Shown: positions 9,487 to 19,370, counted from the stretch's first letter. The stretch is DNA of 64,000 bases from Erythrobacter sp. SCSIO 43205 (GCF_019904235.1 NZ_CP063202.1:1612001-1676000); one strand, 5' to 3'. Numbers and translations are program-made. Notes: generated by a model from the sequence alone, not told the origin.

Positions 9487-9894
9487 TTAAGTCTTTGGTG
9501 CCATCAGGATATTCATGATCGCACTGGCAATCGGCTTGGATCGGTCGGTTTGCCATGCCTCAACGCTGATATTGGCATTGCGCCGCCCCATGCGGGTGAT
9601 GCGCGCCTTGGCAAAGCTGGTCAGCGGCTTTCCCGCCGAGAGATATTGCACTGTGATGTTCACTGGCTTCAACTTTGCTTCACGCCCGTCAGCGGCAAGT
9701 TGCGCTCGTAAGGCAGCGTAGGCCGCGTTTTCGAGCAGGCCGGCAATCGCCCCGCCGTGATAGTGGCCCGGACGCCCTTCGACATCGGAGCTGAAGTCAA
9801 CCGTCAGGATCGGAAGGCTATCTTCAACCTCGTGAACCGAAATGCCCAGCGCCTCGGCATAGGCGGGGAGTGTGTGCGCTTCAGCCATTGCCAT
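9487..9894 (-). CDS. PaaI family hotdog thioesterase (1)
   Basis: A 135-residue single hotdog-domain protein. The segment GHYHGGAIAGLLENAAYAAL is the central-helix signature of PaaI/YbgC-like acyl-CoA thioesterases, followed by KPVNITVQYL and AKARITRMGRRNANISVEAW strands. It probably hydrolyses an aromatic or medium-chain acyl-CoA. Its start overlaps the end of the upstream thioesterase gene by 14 bases, and the similarity of the two suggests tandem duplication or a heteromeric enzyme. Confidence 0.85.
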   Translation of the reverse strand: MAMAEAHTLPAYAEALGISVHEVEDSLPILTVDFSSDVEGRPGHYHGGAIAGLLENAAYAALRAQLAADGREAKLKPVNITVQYLSAGKPLTSFAKARITRMGRRNANISVEAWQTDRSKPIASAIMNILMAPKT

Positions 9895-10408
9895 TCTCCT
9901 TGGCGCGGGCTTCGGCTTGCGCCTTGACCTGTTTTCCGATGGCCTTGGGATCGGCAGATAGCGTCATAAAAACGCCCGCCATTGTCGCGACGGTATCGTC
10001 GGGATCGCCATCGTGAGCGGTGCCGCGCACAAACGCGGCGGATTTGGTGATGCGATAACATTCGACCCGCCCCCAGACTGCGCTGCGCTCTTTAGCAGGG
10101 CGTTGATAATCGACGCGAAGGTCGAGCGTTGCCACTGGCACAAATGTCCCGCGCGTGCACCAGATCGACATCCCGCTCGCCATGTCGAGAAGGCTGACGA
10201 TGGGACCGGAGGCAAGCACCGGCCGGTCGGGTTCGCCTAACAGTTTCTCATTCCACGGCAGTTTGAGTTCGACCCAATTGTCGCCGTGATCGGCATATTC
10301 AAGGCCAAGCCAGCCCGGATGGGCTCTGGCCATAAACATCTTTGACACTTGGGCAGGGTCAAACGCTTGGATCGATGGTGTTGTGTCAGTCATAGATGAC
10401 GATGTCAT
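9881..10408 (-). CDS. PaaI family hotdog thioesterase (2)
   Basis: A 175-residue hotdog protein with the layout GWLGLEYADHGDNWVELKLPW, then the central helix GPIVSLLDMASGMSIWC, then VDYQRP. It is related to, but longer than, its downstream neighbour and has a C-terminal lysine/alanine-rich helix (AIGKQVKAQAEARAKENG). The start may be the first ATG or the one five codons later (MTDTTPS). The substrate is not known; an acyl-CoA thioesterase role is the family expectation. Confidence 0.82.
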   Translation of the reverse strand: MTSSSMTDTTPSIQAFDPAQVSKMFMARAHPGWLGLEYADHGDNWVELKLPWNEKLLGEPDRPVLASGPIVSLLDMASGMSIWCTRGTFVPVATLDLRVDYQRPAKERSAVWGRVECYRITKSAAFVRGTAHDGDPDDTVATMAGVFMTLSADPKAIGKQVKAQAEARAKENGNG

Positions 10409-10453
10409 TGGAGCGGCTCGTGCGTGATGACAATCTCTAAATCACCGCAATAA

Positions 10454-10924
10454 TCAAAGTATGCCGCCGGCCATCCGGTCAATCGCGCCTTGAAGAATGA
10501 CTGCGGCTGCGTGGGCATCGATGGTTTCGGCGCGGCGCGCGCGGCTCATGTCCTGACCGATCATCGCGGCCTCGGCTGCCTGTGTGGACCAGCGTTCGTC
10601 CCATAAGAGAAGGGGCAGGGCAAAGGCCTCATCCAGATTACGGGCATAGGCGCGCGAAGACTGGGCTCGCGGCCCCTCGCTGCCATCCATATTGCGCGGC
10701 AAGCCAAGCACGATGCCTTTGATGTTCCGCTCTTCGATCAGCGCGGCGAGCTTCGCCTTGTCCTTGCCCCATTTGCTGCGCGCAATGACACTGCCGTTGG
10801 TGGCAAAGCGCCAGCCTGCATCGCAGGTCGCGGTACCGATGGTTTTCGTCCCAAGGTCAAGCCCCAAAAGGACACCGCCATCGGCTAGACATTCTGCAAA
10901 ATCAGGCGCGCTTTCGGTGATCAA
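10454..10924 (-). CDS. ruvX: RuvX/YqgF, RNase H-fold nuclease
   Basis: A 156-residue member of the YqgF family, proposed to process the 5' end of pre-16S rRNA and also named putative Holliday junction resolvase RuvX. The acidic active-site set is visible: D23 in GLDLGTKTIG, E110 in LLWDERWST and D136 in DAHAA. The central GIVLGLPRNMDGSEGP motif is typical. Its start overlaps the stop of the DUF3089 gene by 4 bases. Confidence 0.93.
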   Translation of the reverse strand: MITESAPDFAECLADGGVLLGLDLGTKTIGTATCDAGWRFATNGSVIARSKWGKDKAKLAALIEERNIKGIVLGLPRNMDGSEGPRAQSSRAYARNLDEAFALPLLLWDERWSTQAAEAAMIGQDMSRARRAETIDAHAAAVILQGAIDRMAGGIL

Positions 10925-12120
10925 TTCGCGCCTTCTTGGCTGCCTACAAAAGCAGAAACGCGGCGCGCAACATCCGCCTTGGTGTTCGCCCAGAACAACG
11001 GGATGTCATAAACGTGGTAATTGTTCCCCGGCAGGACGTAAGAGCCCATTTCCGGCGGATCGCCAATCATCAACAGGCCATTGTCCACGCAGCGCGCTGG
11101 AACAGCGCCGGGCACAAGCTCGCCATTGGCCATGGTGTCGTCGGGCACGAGCGTCCCAAGGTTGGCCTGCGCCTCAGCCTCGCCGCCGAACTTGCCAGTG
11201 AGAGGATTGGTGCAAAGGATTTGGCTGTCACCGCGCAATTGCCCGTCAAAGCCGGTGGAGGCAGCGTAAGTGTCGATCACCGCCGAAGGATCGGCCGGTT
11301 CGGCATAGCTTGACCATGAAAGAATACACCCGGTTTGCGAGGGCGTGGCGCAGGCGGGAACGCCCAGCGCTGGCAGATCATGCTCTACCGAAATCGGCCA
11401 GCCGATCGCGTAAGAGGCAACCACGCGCGATGCGTATTCGCTGTCCTTCACCTCTTCGCGCAAAAGGCGCAGGAGGTGGAGTGAGCCTTGCGAATGGCCC
11501 ACCAACACAATCGGCGTCTCCTCATCGACCGAATCGAGGAAAAAGCGGAACGCTTCGAGCACATCAGCATAGGCCGCATCGAGCGCTTTTTCCGCTTCGG
11601 GAGCGGTGGTCAAAAACGCACCCAAGGTCGCCTGACGATAGCGCGGTGCCCAGATTTCCTGCGCAGCATTAAACGGGCTTGCCATGCCTCGGATATAAAT
11701 GCGCGCGATGTCTTCTGCTTCTTGATCGCCAATTGGCGCGTTCCAATTGTCCGTTCCCCGGTAGCTGGTCGGATGGACGAAGAAGACCGCGAAATCGGGC
11801 ACTTCGCCGCTCACGCCAAGCTCTTCGCTTTGCGGGTCGACGGGACGCGAGGTGGTGGCTTTTTCGCTGCCTTCACCCGCAGAAACCTCAGCCAATGCCG
11901 GTTGCCATCGCGCGGGGTCATTCACTCCGATACCGGGGCGCGAATACCACATGGCAGGGTCTTGATAGGCGTTTTCCTGGAGCGGCTCCTGCTCGACAAA
12001 CTCAACATCGGGCACAAACACGAAGGCAGTGAGTTCCTGCGACCAGACGCGCAACACAATCAAGGCTGCAAACACCAGCACGATCATAATTGCGATGAAA
12101 TAGAGAAACTTACGGGCCAT
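10921..12120 (-). CDS. DUF3089 protein, membrane-anchored alpha/beta hydrolase-like
   Basis: A 399-residue protein with an N-terminal membrane span (about 5-27) and an outside-facing domain. GHSQGS at 208-213 gives a serine nucleophile elbow (S210), and AVFFVHPTSYRG (111-122) is the opening motif of the DUF3089 family, predicted lipases or esterases. The substrate is unknown. It lies between lepB (21 bases upstream) and ruvX (4-base overlap), so it is probably co-transcribed with them. Confidence 0.82.
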   Translation of the reverse strand: MARKFLYFIAIMIVLVFAALIVLRVWSQELTAFVFVPDVEFVEQEPLQENAYQDPAMWYSRPGIGVNDPARWQPALAEVSAGEGSEKATTSRPVDPQSEELGVSGEVPDFAVFFVHPTSYRGTDNWNAPIGDQEAEDIARIYIRGMASPFNAAQEIWAPRYRQATLGAFLTTAPEAEKALDAAYADVLEAFRFFLDSVDEETPIVLVGHSQGSLHLLRLLREEVKDSEYASRVVASYAIGWPISVEHDLPALGVPACATPSQTGCILSWSSYAEPADPSAVIDTYAASTGFDGQLRGDSQILCTNPLTGKFGGEAEAQANLGTLVPDDTMANGELVPGAVPARCVDNGLLMIGDPPEMGSYVLPGNNYHVYDIPLFWANTKADVARRVSAFVGSQEGAN

Positions 12121-12141
12121 GGGTGTCCCTTTTATGTTCGC

Positions 12142-13023
12142 TTATTCAGCTGTGTTTTCTTCGGCTACGGCAGGGCGTAAAGTAGTAAGCGCCCGGTCGC
12201 CGCGCATGGCAGAAAACCACGAAAGCGGGTTCCATGTGGCAGAACCATCAAGGCTGAAGGTGATGAATTCCGCGCGCCCGCCGATGTTTTCCAGCGGAAT
12301 GCCATCGCCAAGCCCACGCGCTTCAGCAGGGGCACGGCTGTCCGCGCTTTCGTCGCGATTGTCGCCCATGACGAACACCTCGTCTTCTTCAACGACATAA
12401 GGCCCGTAAGTATCGAGGCTTTGATCGCGATGATCGATCACCAGGTAGCTTGCCCCATTTGGCAGCGTTTCGCGGTAAGTGGGTGGCTCAAACCAGATCG
12501 ACCCGTCGGCTTCGCGCACGCGGTAAGGGTCATAGGAACTCAGGCAAGGTGAACCATTGCAAAGAAGCTCAGGCTCAAACGGGATGCGTACCGGGGGCAC
12601 CACCTCGCGCTTGATCGGCTCACCATTCAGGATGATGCGGCCCTCGCGCACTTCGATGGTATCGCCTGGAAGGGCAACCACGCGCTTGATATAATCCTCA
12701 TCACGGTCCGGGTGCACGGGGATGACAATATCGCCATATTCCGGGGTTGAGCCCAAAATGCGCCAGTCACCGCGCGGCAAGAGGTGGAAGCTCGCCGAAG
12801 CCCATGACCATCCGTAAGGATATTTGCTGACCACCAAACGGTCACCCACATACAAAGTCGGCATCATCGAGGTGGAGGGAATGTAGAATGGCTTTGCGAC
12901 GAGGCTGTGGAAAGCCAGCACCGCAAGCAGCATAAGGGCAAGGCCGCGCAGTTCAGCCCACCAATTGATGGCCTCTTGATCGGAACTGTCGGTGGATGGG
13001 TTGGTCTGGCTCACTGTGGTCAT
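12142..13023 (-). CDS. lepB: Signal peptidase I
   Basis: A 293-residue type I signal peptidase that removes signal peptides from secreted proteins at the inner membrane. One membrane span (about 25-44) is followed by the catalytic serine S52 in PSTSMMPTL and the general base K113 in YIKRVVALPGD; the later GDNRDESADSR motif is box E of the family. A mid-protein insert with two cysteines (LLCNGSPCLSS) is present. It is in the acpS-lepB order common in alphaproteobacteria, but rnc-era do not follow here. Confidence 0.95.
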   Translation of the reverse strand: MTTVSQTNPSTDSSDQEAINWWAELRGLALMLLAVLAFHSLVAKPFYIPSTSMMPTLYVGDRLVVSKYPYGWSWASASFHLLPRGDWRILGSTPEYGDIVIPVHPDRDEDYIKRVVALPGDTIEVREGRIILNGEPIKREVVPPVRIPFEPELLCNGSPCLSSYDPYRVREADGSIWFEPPTYRETLPNGASYLVIDHRDQSLDTYGPYVVEEDEVFVMGDNRDESADSRAPAEARGLGDGIPLENIGGRAEFITFSLDGSATWNPLSWFSAMRGDRALTTLRPAVAEENTAE

Positions 13024-13073
13024 AGTCTCTGGATGGTTGGTGTCGGGCCGTTATTTTCATCTCAAGGCCCTCG

Positions 13074-13520
13074 TCAAACGAATTCGACGGGGCCTGGCGA
13101 AAGATCGGGCTCTTTGGGGGCTATAGGGAATGCTTCGATAATAACAAAGGCCTGAGCCCATGGGTGATCATCCGTGAGTGTCAGGTGAATGGCAGCCTTG
13201 TGCCCGGGCGGTATCATTTCCTTCAGACGTTCGGCCGCTCCGCCAGTTAGGGCAAGTGTGGGCGCGCCTGATGGTTTGTTCACAACCCCAATGTCTTTCA
13301 TAAAGACGCCGCGCTTGAACCCTGTGCCCACCGCCTTGCTGAAGGCTTCCTTGGCGGCAAAGCGTTTGGCGTAAGTGCCAGCAATGGTGAAAGGGCGGCG
13401 GCGTGCTTTTGTGCGCTCAATATCGGTGAAAACACGGTTTTCAAAGCGCTCGCCAAAACGGTCCAATGAGTTTTGAATACGCTCGATATTGCACAGGTCA
13501 GAACCAAGGCCGATGATCAT
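13074..13520 (-). CDS. acpS: Holo-[acyl-carrier-protein] synthase
   Basis: AcpS transfers the 4'-phosphopantetheine arm of CoA to ACP, activating it for fatty acid synthesis. The 148-residue product shows D8 in [12 protein letters not shown] and E58 in [11 protein letters not shown], the magnesium-binding residues of the family, and [12 protein letters not shown] downstream. It is slightly longer than the usual 120-130 residues because of the C-terminal tail. Its start overlaps the stop of the preceding membrane protein gene by 4 bases. Confidence 0.94.
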   Translation of the reverse strand: MIIGLGSDLCNIERIQNSLDRFGERFENRVFTDIERTKARRRPFTIAGTYAKRFAAKEAFSKAVGTGFKRGVFMKDIGVVNKPSGAPTLALTGGAAERLKEMIPPGHKAAIHLTLTDDHPWAQAFVIIEAFPIAPKEPDLSPGPVEFV

Positions 13521-13804
13521 TGAAACGTCCTGACGATGATAGCTACCAGTAGCAGGAGCGCAATCACGTGCAGCATCACCTGTGATTTGAACAAGGGATG
13601 CGCGAAATCACCGCGACCCATGCGGATGGCCCCGACATAGCCGAAGATCTGCAATGCGACCCAGCCAATGGCAAACGGGCGAAGCACCCCGGTGTTCAAG
13701 GAAAATCCAAGAAAGCCAACGGCGATCAGAAACAGCGCCGCTGCTGCGAATGCCCAGCGTTTTTGTGTCGGCGCAAGGGGAGGGAGGTCTTGGGGCTCGG
13801 TCAC
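13517..13804 (-). CDS. Small membrane protein of unknown function
   Basis: A 95-residue protein with three probable membrane spans (about 17-34, 43-60 and 75-92) separated by short loops; the loop [13 protein letters not shown] is the only clearly polar stretch after the N-terminus. I do not recognise a family. It sits between pdxJ and acpS with a 2-base gap to pdxJ and a 4-base overlap with acpS, so it is almost certainly a translated member of this operon. Confidence 0.75.
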   Translation of the reverse strand: MTEPQDLPPLAPTQKRWAFAAAALFLIAVGFLGFSLNTGVLRPFAIGWVALQIFGYVGAIRMGRGDFAHPLFKSQVMLHVIALLLLVAIIVRTFQ

Positions 13805-13806
13805 GA

Positions 13807-14553
13807 TTACCCGCGTGCCTCATCCATAAGTTCGCGCATCCGGCGGATGGCGGGCTCTAACCCTGCGAAAATCGCTTCGCCAATGAGATAGTGGCCGATG
13901 TTGAGCTCTGCGATCTGGGGGATGGCAGCGATGGGTTGGATATTATCATATGTAAGGCCGTGGCCTGCGTGCGGCTCAATCCCGTTCTTGGCAGCCAGCG
14001 CGCTCATATCGGTGATCCGGCGAAGCTCGCTTTCGGTGCGCTGTACATCGCCTTCAAGAATTGCGTGAGCATATTCGCCAGTATGAAACTCGACCACTGG
14101 TGCGCCAAGACGAATGGCTGCGTCCAATTGCGCCTCGCTGGCCTCGATGAACAGCGACACGCGAATCCCCGCCTCACGCAACTGATCGACGATCGGCACC
14201 AGAGTGTTGTGCAGACCAGCAGCATCAAGGCCGCCTTCGGTCGTACGCTCCTCGCGCTTTTCCGGCACGATACAGGCGGCGTGGGGTTTGTGGCGAAGGG
14301 CAATCTCCAGCATTTCCTGAGTCGCTGCCATTTCAAGGTTCAGCGGTAGATCGGTTGCATCCTGAATCCGCTGCAAATCCTCGTCGCGAATATGGCGCCG
14401 ATCTTCGCGAAGATGCGCGGTAATGCCATCGCCGCCCACCGCGGCCACGATCTGTGCCGCGCGCACAGGATCAGGGTGATCACCACCACGCGCGTTACGA
14501 ATGGTGGCAACGTGGTCGATGTTCACGCCGAGTCTGAGCTTTTCAGGGATCAT
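13807..14553 (-). CDS. pdxJ: Pyridoxine 5'-phosphate synthase
   Basis: PdxJ condenses 1-deoxyxylulose 5-phosphate with 3-amino-2-oxopropyl phosphate to form pyridoxine phosphate (vitamin B6). The 248-residue product begins LRLGVNIDHVATIRNARG, contains the HLREDRRHI loop, and ends with the phosphate-binding HAGHGLTYDN region, all characteristic of this TIM-barrel enzyme. It lies 20 bases downstream of pyrE and 2 bases before the next gene. Confidence 0.96.
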   Translation of the reverse strand: MIPEKLRLGVNIDHVATIRNARGGDHPDPVRAAQIVAAVGGDGITAHLREDRRHIRDEDLQRIQDATDLPLNLEMAATQEMLEIALRHKPHAACIVPEKREERTTEGGLDAAGLHNTLVPIVDQLREAGIRVSLFIEASEAQLDAAIRLGAPVVEFHTGEYAHAILEGDVQRTESELRRITDMSALAAKNGIEPHAGHGLTYDNIQPIAAIPQIAELNIGHYLIGEAIFAGLEPAIRRMRELMDEARG

Positions 14554-14573
14554 TCGTTGTCTATTCTTTGCGG

Positions 14574-15176
14574 CTATTCTTTTCGGCTTCCGGGCTTTGT
14601 CACAGCTACGGCTGCGAGTGCATCCGGGATGTTGCCCTCATCGTAGGTGGGGAAGTCAAAAGCGGCCAAGGGAAAAAACGGCACTCCCAAATCGACGGTT
14701 CCCATAGATCTGTCGATAAGCGAGCATTCTGCAATCACCTCGCCACCTTCTTTTGCAACGGCTGCAATCGCCTCGCGGCTGGATAGGCCGGTTGTAACCA
14801 CGTCTTCGACCATCAACACCTTTGCACCCGGCTCAAGCGCGAATCCACGGCGCAGGTGGAAGATACCATCGGGCCGCTCAAGGAACATCGCATCCTTACC
14901 CAGAACCCGCGCAACCTCCTGTCCAATGATGATGCCGCCCATTGCCGGAGAGACAACGACATCGACCCGGTCAAGAATATCCCCGGGAATCCCTGCGACT
15001 ACGCCTTGCGCCAAGCGATCCGCACGCGCCGGGTTCATCAAAACGCGGGCACATTGAAGATAATGGCCAGAGTGTTTGCCTGAGGACAGCTTGAAATGCC
15101 CTTCGAGAAGCGCACCGCTTTCGCGAAATTCGGCAAGGACTTCTTCGATGGTCGTGGGGATGGTATGGCCGGACAT
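14574..15176 (-). CDS. pyrE: Orotate phosphoribosyltransferase
   Basis: PyrE joins orotate and PRPP to give OMP in pyrimidine synthesis. The 200-residue protein has the FKLSSGKHSGHYLQC orotate segment at 29-42 and the PRPP-binding loop LMVEDVVTTGLSS at 121-133. It is the first gene of the minus-strand run reaching ruvX. The frameshifted pyrC of the same pathway lies at 32.7 kb. Confidence 0.95.
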   Translation of the reverse strand: MSGHTIPTTIEEVLAEFRESGALLEGHFKLSSGKHSGHYLQCARVLMNPARADRLAQGVVAGIPGDILDRVDVVVSPAMGGIIIGQEVARVLGKDAMFLERPDGIFHLRRGFALEPGAKVLMVEDVVTTGLSSREAIAAVAKEGGEVIAECSLIDRSMGTVDLGVPFFPLAAFDFPTYDEGNIPDALAAVAVTKPGSRKE

Positions 15177-15423
15177 GATCTAGGTAAATTTCCGCTGTCT
15201 TGAGGGGGAAAGATTTGAATTTTCGACCGCCAATTGCGTAGGTAACATGGCGACTTGCATAATTTTCTCCCTAGAAGCGCTTGAGGCATTGGGCAAGCGT
15301 CGCTAAGGGGGCTCGGATTGTGGCAGGTGTGCTGCGATAAACGGGTGGGGCCTTCAACCTTTTGCTGGGTCGGGTCGTAGCTCGTGATGGGATAAATTTT
15401 GAAAATGATTAGGCTCTAAAGCT
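15177..15423. other. Divergent promoter region between pyrE and ctaC
   Basis: This 247-base intergenic stretch separates the minus-strand pyrE operon from the plus-strand oxidase operon and must hold both promoters. It becomes AT-richer near the ctaC start (GATAAATTTTGAAAATGATTA), but I cannot place a convincing -35/-10 pair, an FNR box, a gene or a strong hairpin in it. Confidence 0.4.
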
Positions 15424-16449
15424 ATGCGTCACGCATTTAAACGCTTTCACCTCGGATTTCTGGCACTTGCCGCTGTGATGTTCGCGCTTGTCGCGCCTCA
15501 AGCTGTTTCGGCTCAGGAATTGACCCGCGACGAAACTGTGAACGCTGCGGTCGAACAAATCGAACAGATCACTCCGGGCGAGCCCGCCGAAGTGGGCGCG
15601 GGCGAAGCTTCAAGTGGCTACACTCCGATGGCTCCAACGCCGGGCAAGGGTATGCCAAGCTCTTACGAGAGCGATCCGCTGGGAAGCATGACCTTTCAGG
15701 ACCAATACAGCCAGGACGGCCAGTACGCGCTCTGGATGCACAACACGATCCTGCTGCCAGTGATTGTTGCGATCAGCATTTTCGTGCTGTTCCTGCTGCT
15801 ATACGTGATGGTGAAGTTCAACCGTCGCTCAAATCCCAATCCATCGCGCACCACTCACAACACCATGATCGAAGTGATCTGGACGGTTGTTCCGGTGATC
15901 ATTCTTGTGGTGATTGCAGTTCCTTCGATCACGCTTCTTGCGCGCCAATATGAAGAGCCACCTGAAGATGCGATCACGGTGAAAGCTGTGGGTTATCAGT
16001 GGTACTGGGGTTATGAATATCCTGATCACGATGTTGAGATCATTTCGAATATGCTCAGTGAAGAAGAGGCTGCTGCGCGCGGCGAAGCTGAGCAGTACCA
16101 GATGGCCGTCGACAATCGCATGGTTGTTCCAGCGGGCGTTCCTATCCGCCTGCAAACAACGGCTGCTGACGTGATCCACGCTTTTGCTATCCCGTCGCTC
16201 TGGTTCAAGCAGGATGCTGTTCCGGGCCGTCTGAACGAGCGTATGCTGACGATTGATGAGCCGGGCGTTTATTACGGCCAGTGTTCAGAGCTTTGCGGTG
16301 CGCTTCATGGTTTTATGCCGATCACTGTCGAAGCGCTTCCGATGGAAGAGTTTGAGGCATGGGTGGTCGAGCAAGGCGGCACCATTCCTGGCGCTGAAGT
16401 TGCAGCAGACACTGACGCAGAGGCAACCGAAGGCGAGGCGGCTGCGTAA
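15424..16449 (+). CDS. ctaC: Cytochrome c oxidase subunit II
   Basis: Subunit II carries the binuclear CuA centre that accepts electrons from cytochrome c. The 341-residue precursor has a signal peptide (cleavage likely after VSA at 28-30), two membrane spans (about 106-128 and 147-168), and CuA ligands H252, C287, C291, H295 and M298 in the QCSELCGALHGFMP region. The C-terminus ends in an alanine/glutamate-rich tail with no cytochrome c domain. It is the first gene of the oxidase operon, 51 bases before ctaD. Confidence 0.96.
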   Translation: MRHAFKRFHLGFLALAAVMFALVAPQAVSAQELTRDETVNAAVEQIEQITPGEPAEVGAGEASSGYTPMAPTPGKGMPSSYESDPLGSMTFQDQYSQDGQYALWMHNTILLPVIVAISIFVLFLLLYVMVKFNRRSNPNPSRTTHNTMIEVIWTVVPVIILVVIAVPSITLLARQYEEPPEDAITVKAVGYQWYWGYEYPDHDVEIISNMLSEEEAAARGEAEQYQMAVDNRMVVPAGVPIRLQTTAADVIHAFAIPSLWFKQDAVPGRLNERMLTIDEPGVYYGQCSELCGALHGFMPITVEALPMEEFEAWVVEQGGTIPGAEVAADTDAEATEGEAAA

Positions 16450-16500
16450 CTCGTAGGCGACCGACACAAAGACAAGATTACACTCGAGAGAGCTAAGACT

Positions 16501-18204
16501 ATGGCAACCACCGCAGACAATTTCGCTCCGGCAGCAGAAGCGGCGCATGATGATCATCACGATCACAAGCCCAGCTTCTTTGCCCGTTGGTTCATGTCCA
16601 CCAACCACAAGGACATCGGTACGCTTTACCTGATCTTCGCGATCATCGCCGGTATCGTCGGCGGCGCGATGTCGGGTGTTATGCGTCTGGAGCTGGCAGA
16701 GCCGGGTATCCAGTATCTTTGGTGGTTTGCGGGCTCCGATCCGACGGACATCGCGGCTGCTGGTCATATGTGGAACGTGTTTATCACTGGCCACGGGCTT
16801 ATCATGGTCTTCTTCATGGTGATGCCAGCGATGATTGGTGGCTTTGGTAACTGGTTTGTGCCGCTTATGATCGGTGCGCCGGACATGGCCTTCCCGCGGA
16901 TGAACAATATTTCGTTCTGGCTGACGGTTGTGGGCTTCCTCTCGCTCCTTTTCTCGCTTTTCGTACCGGGCAACTCGATCGGTAACGGAGCAGGTGTTGG
17001 CTGGACGGTTTATGCGCCGCTCTCCACCACCGGAGCACCTGGCCCTGCTGTCGACTTTGCGATTTTCTCGCTTCACTTGGCGGGCGCAGGCTCGATCCTT
17101 GGGGCGACCAACTTCATCACCACCATTTTCAATATGCGCGCGCCGGGCATGACCCTGCACAAAATGCCGCTGTTTGTGTGGTCGGTGCTTGTAACCGCCT
17201 TCCTGCTTCTGCTTGCGCTTCCTGTGCTTGCAGCAGCGATCACCATGCTCCTGACCGACCGTAACTTCGGGACGACCTTCTTCGACCCAGCGGGCGGCGG
17301 TGACCCTGTTCTTTATCAGCACTTGTTCTGGTTCTTTGGTCACCCAGAGGTGTATATCATGATCCTGCCGGGCTTCGGCATGATCTCCCAAATCATCGCA
17401 ACCTTCAGCCGCAAGCCAGTGTTTGGCTACCTCGGCATGGCCTACGCTATGGTTGCAATCGGCGTTGTCGGCTTCATCGTGTGGGCGCACCATATGTATA
17501 CGGTCGGCCTCGACGTGAACACGAAGATGTACTTCACCGCGGCGACCATGGTCATCGCTGTGCCAACGGGCGTCAAAATCTTTAGCTGGGTTGCGACCAT
17601 GTGGGGCGGTTCGATGGAGTTCAAATCACCCATGGTTTGGGCGCTTGGCTTCATCTTCCTCTTTACCGTTGGCGGTGTGACGGGCGTTGTGCTGGCCAAT
17701 GGCGGTATCGACGATAACCTCCATGACACTTACTATGTGGTGGCTCACTTCCACTACGTGCTGTCGATGGGGGCTGTGTTCTCCATGTTTGCCGGTTTCT
17801 ACTACTGGTTCCCGAAGATGAGCGGCCGGATGCACTCTGAGCTTTTGTCTCACCTGCACTTCTGGGTGTTCTTCATCGGCGTGAACGTGATCTTCTTCCC
17901 GCAGCACTTCCTTGGCATGAACGGTATGCCGCGTCGCTATCCTGACTATCCGGAAGCTTTCGCTTTCTGGAATCAGGTGAGCTCGTTCGGCTACATCATC
18001 ATGGCAGCCTCGATCCTGATCTTCTTCGCCAACATCGCCTATGCCTTCATGGCTGGCCGCAAGGCAGAGAATAACCCATGGGGCGAAGGGGCCACGACGC
18101 TTGAGTGGACGCTGACGTCGCCTCCGCCGTTCCACCAGTTCGAAACGCTGCCAGTGATTGAGGATCATCACGATTATCACGATCACCGTCCGGCAACTGC
18201 TTAA
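16501..18204 (+). CDS. ctaD: Cytochrome c oxidase subunit I
   Basis: The 567-residue catalytic subunit contains haem a, haem a3 and CuB and pumps protons across the inner membrane. Motifs include the haem a ligand in [12 protein letters not shown], the CuB histidine and cross-linked tyrosine in [14 protein letters not shown], the CuB pair in WAHHMYTVG, and the haem ligands in [12 protein letters not shown]. Twelve membrane spans are expected. Both termini have histidine clusters (HDDHHDHK at the start and HHDYHDH at the end). The HPEVY glutamate-containing D-channel region suggests an A-type oxidase. Confidence 0.97.
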   Translation: MATTADNFAPAAEAAHDDHHDHKPSFFARWFMSTNHKDIGTLYLIFAIIAGIVGGAMSGVMRLELAEPGIQYLWWFAGSDPTDIAAAGHMWNVFITGHGLIMVFFMVMPAMIGGFGNWFVPLMIGAPDMAFPRMNNISFWLTVVGFLSLLFSLFVPGNSIGNGAGVGWTVYAPLSTTGAPGPAVDFAIFSLHLAGAGSILGATNFITTIFNMRAPGMTLHKMPLFVWSVLVTAFLLLLALPVLAAAITMLLTDRNFGTTFFDPAGGGDPVLYQHLFWFFGHPEVYIMILPGFGMISQIIATFSRKPVFGYLGMAYAMVAIGVVGFIVWAHHMYTVGLDVNTKMYFTAATMVIAVPTGVKIFSWVATMWGGSMEFKSPMVWALGFIFLFTVGGVTGVVLANGGIDDNLHDTYYVVAHFHYVLSMGAVFSMFAGFYYWFPKMSGRMHSELLSHLHFWVFFIGVNVIFFPQHFLGMNGMPRRYPDYPEAFAFWNQVSSFGYIIMAASILIFFANIAYAFMAGRKAENNPWGEGATTLEWTLTSPPPFHQFETLPVIEDHHDYHDHRPATA

Positions 18205-18311
18205 ATGGTGGCTCCGCTAAGGCGGGGTACCAAGAACAGACAAGGGGGAGGGCGCGCCGGTCAGGAGTGCCCTCTTCGCATAAAAGGAAAGAGCCGAAAG
18301 GCTGAGTTGAA

Positions 18312-19244
18312 ATGACAGCAACCACCACAACCATGATGCCGACCGAGTGGCGCGATTTCTTCGCGTTGACGAAGCCGCGCGTGATGACTTTGGTTGTGTT
18401 CACGGCGATCTGCGGTCTTCTGGCAGCTCCCGGCTCGATCCATCCGATCCTTGGTTTTACCGCTGTTCTGGCCATCGCCATGGGGGCCGCGGGTTCGGCT
18501 GTGCTCAACCAGTGGTGGGAAGCTGACCTTGATGCAGGGATGAAGCGGACCGCGAACCGACCGCTCCCCGGCGGCCGGATGCGCCGCGATGACGCACGCG
18601 ATTTCGGCATGTTCTTGTCAGGCACATCGCTTGTGCTGATGGGTGTTGCGATTGGGTGGCTTGCGGCGGCTCTGCTGCTTGCAGCGATTATCTATTACGC
18701 CGTCATCTACACTATGTGGTTAAAGCCCCGCACGCCTCAAAATATCGTGATCGGTGGCGGTGCAGGTGCCTTTCCTCCGCTGATTGGCTGGGTTGCGGTC
18801 ACCGGCGAACTCACCGCCATGCCAATCTTGCTGTTCGCGATCATCTTCATGTGGACGCCGCCGCACTTCTGGGCGCTGGCTCTGTTTGTGAAGACCGATT
18901 ACGCCAATGTTGGCATTCCGATGATGCCTGTGGTGAAGGGCGAAAAACACACACGCCACCAGATCCTGGCCTACACCGTCCTGCTCGCGCCTGTCGCTAT
19001 TGCGCCATGGCTGATCGGCGGGACTAGCTGGATTTATGGCTCTTTTTCTGTTGTCCTTTCAGTTTTGTTTTTCGCGTTTGCAATGCCTGTTGGCCTGCGC
19101 ACCCGCGCCGAGAGCGATCCTATGAAACAGGAAATCGCCCTGTTCAAATTTAGCATCTACTATCTCTTCATCCTCTTCGCGGCGCTCGTCGCTGACCGCG
19201 TGCTCTATGCGCAAGGTCTGATCGGCGGAGGATATTTCGCATGA
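18312..19244 (+). CDS. ctaB: Protoheme IX farnesyltransferase (heme O synthase)
   Basis: CtaB adds a farnesyl chain to protohaem to make haem O, the precursor of the haem A used by CtaD. The 310-residue polytopic protein has the UbiA-type motif in [19 protein letters not shown] and [17 protein letters not shown] near the start. Between ctaD and this gene an imperfect hairpin with GAGGGC (18248-18253) and GCCCTC (18269-18274) arms could modulate read-through. Its last 4 bases overlap the next small gene. Confidence 0.95.
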   Translation: MTATTTTMMPTEWRDFFALTKPRVMTLVVFTAICGLLAAPGSIHPILGFTAVLAIAMGAAGSAVLNQWWEADLDAGMKRTANRPLPGGRMRRDDARDFGMFLSGTSLVLMGVAIGWLAAALLLAAIIYYAVIYTMWLKPRTPQNIVIGGGAGAFPPLIGWVAVTGELTAMPILLFAIIFMWTPPHFWALALFVKTDYANVGIPMMPVVKGEKHTRHQILAYTVLLAPVAIAPWLIGGTSWIYGSFSVVLSVLFFAFAMPVGLRTRAESDPMKQEIALFKFSIYYLFILFAALVADRVLYAQGLIGGGYFA

Positions 19245-19366
19245 CCCCTGAAGAGAAAGAAGAATTCAAGCGTCGTCAGAACGCCCGCAACTGGGTCGTG
19301 GGCGGTACGCTGCTGTTCTTCGCTGTGCTCTTCTACGCCATTACCGTTGCGCGGATCGGAGGCTGA
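19241..19366 (+). CDS. Small single-span protein between ctaB and ctaG (CoxF-like)
   Basis: A 41-residue reading frame ([18 protein letters not shown] then a hydrophobic span and VARIGG) overlaps the ctaB stop by 4 bases and ends 4 bases before ctaG. It has a charged N-terminus and one membrane helix (about 18-37). Small proteins of this kind occur at this spot in alphaproteobacterial oxidase operons and have been called CoxF or an oxidase accessory protein. The tight packing argues strongly that it is translated; the precise function is not known. Confidence 0.78.
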   Translation: MTPEEKEEFKRRQNARNWVVGGTLLFFAVLFYAITVARIGG

Positions 19367-19370
19367 GCGA

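Noticed and set aside
16285..17493. A 402-codon open frame antisense to ctaC/ctaD
   Set aside because: It is the complement of conserved oxidase sequence, has a biased histidine/arginine-rich composition, and shows no family motif; ctaD is unmistakable on the other strand.
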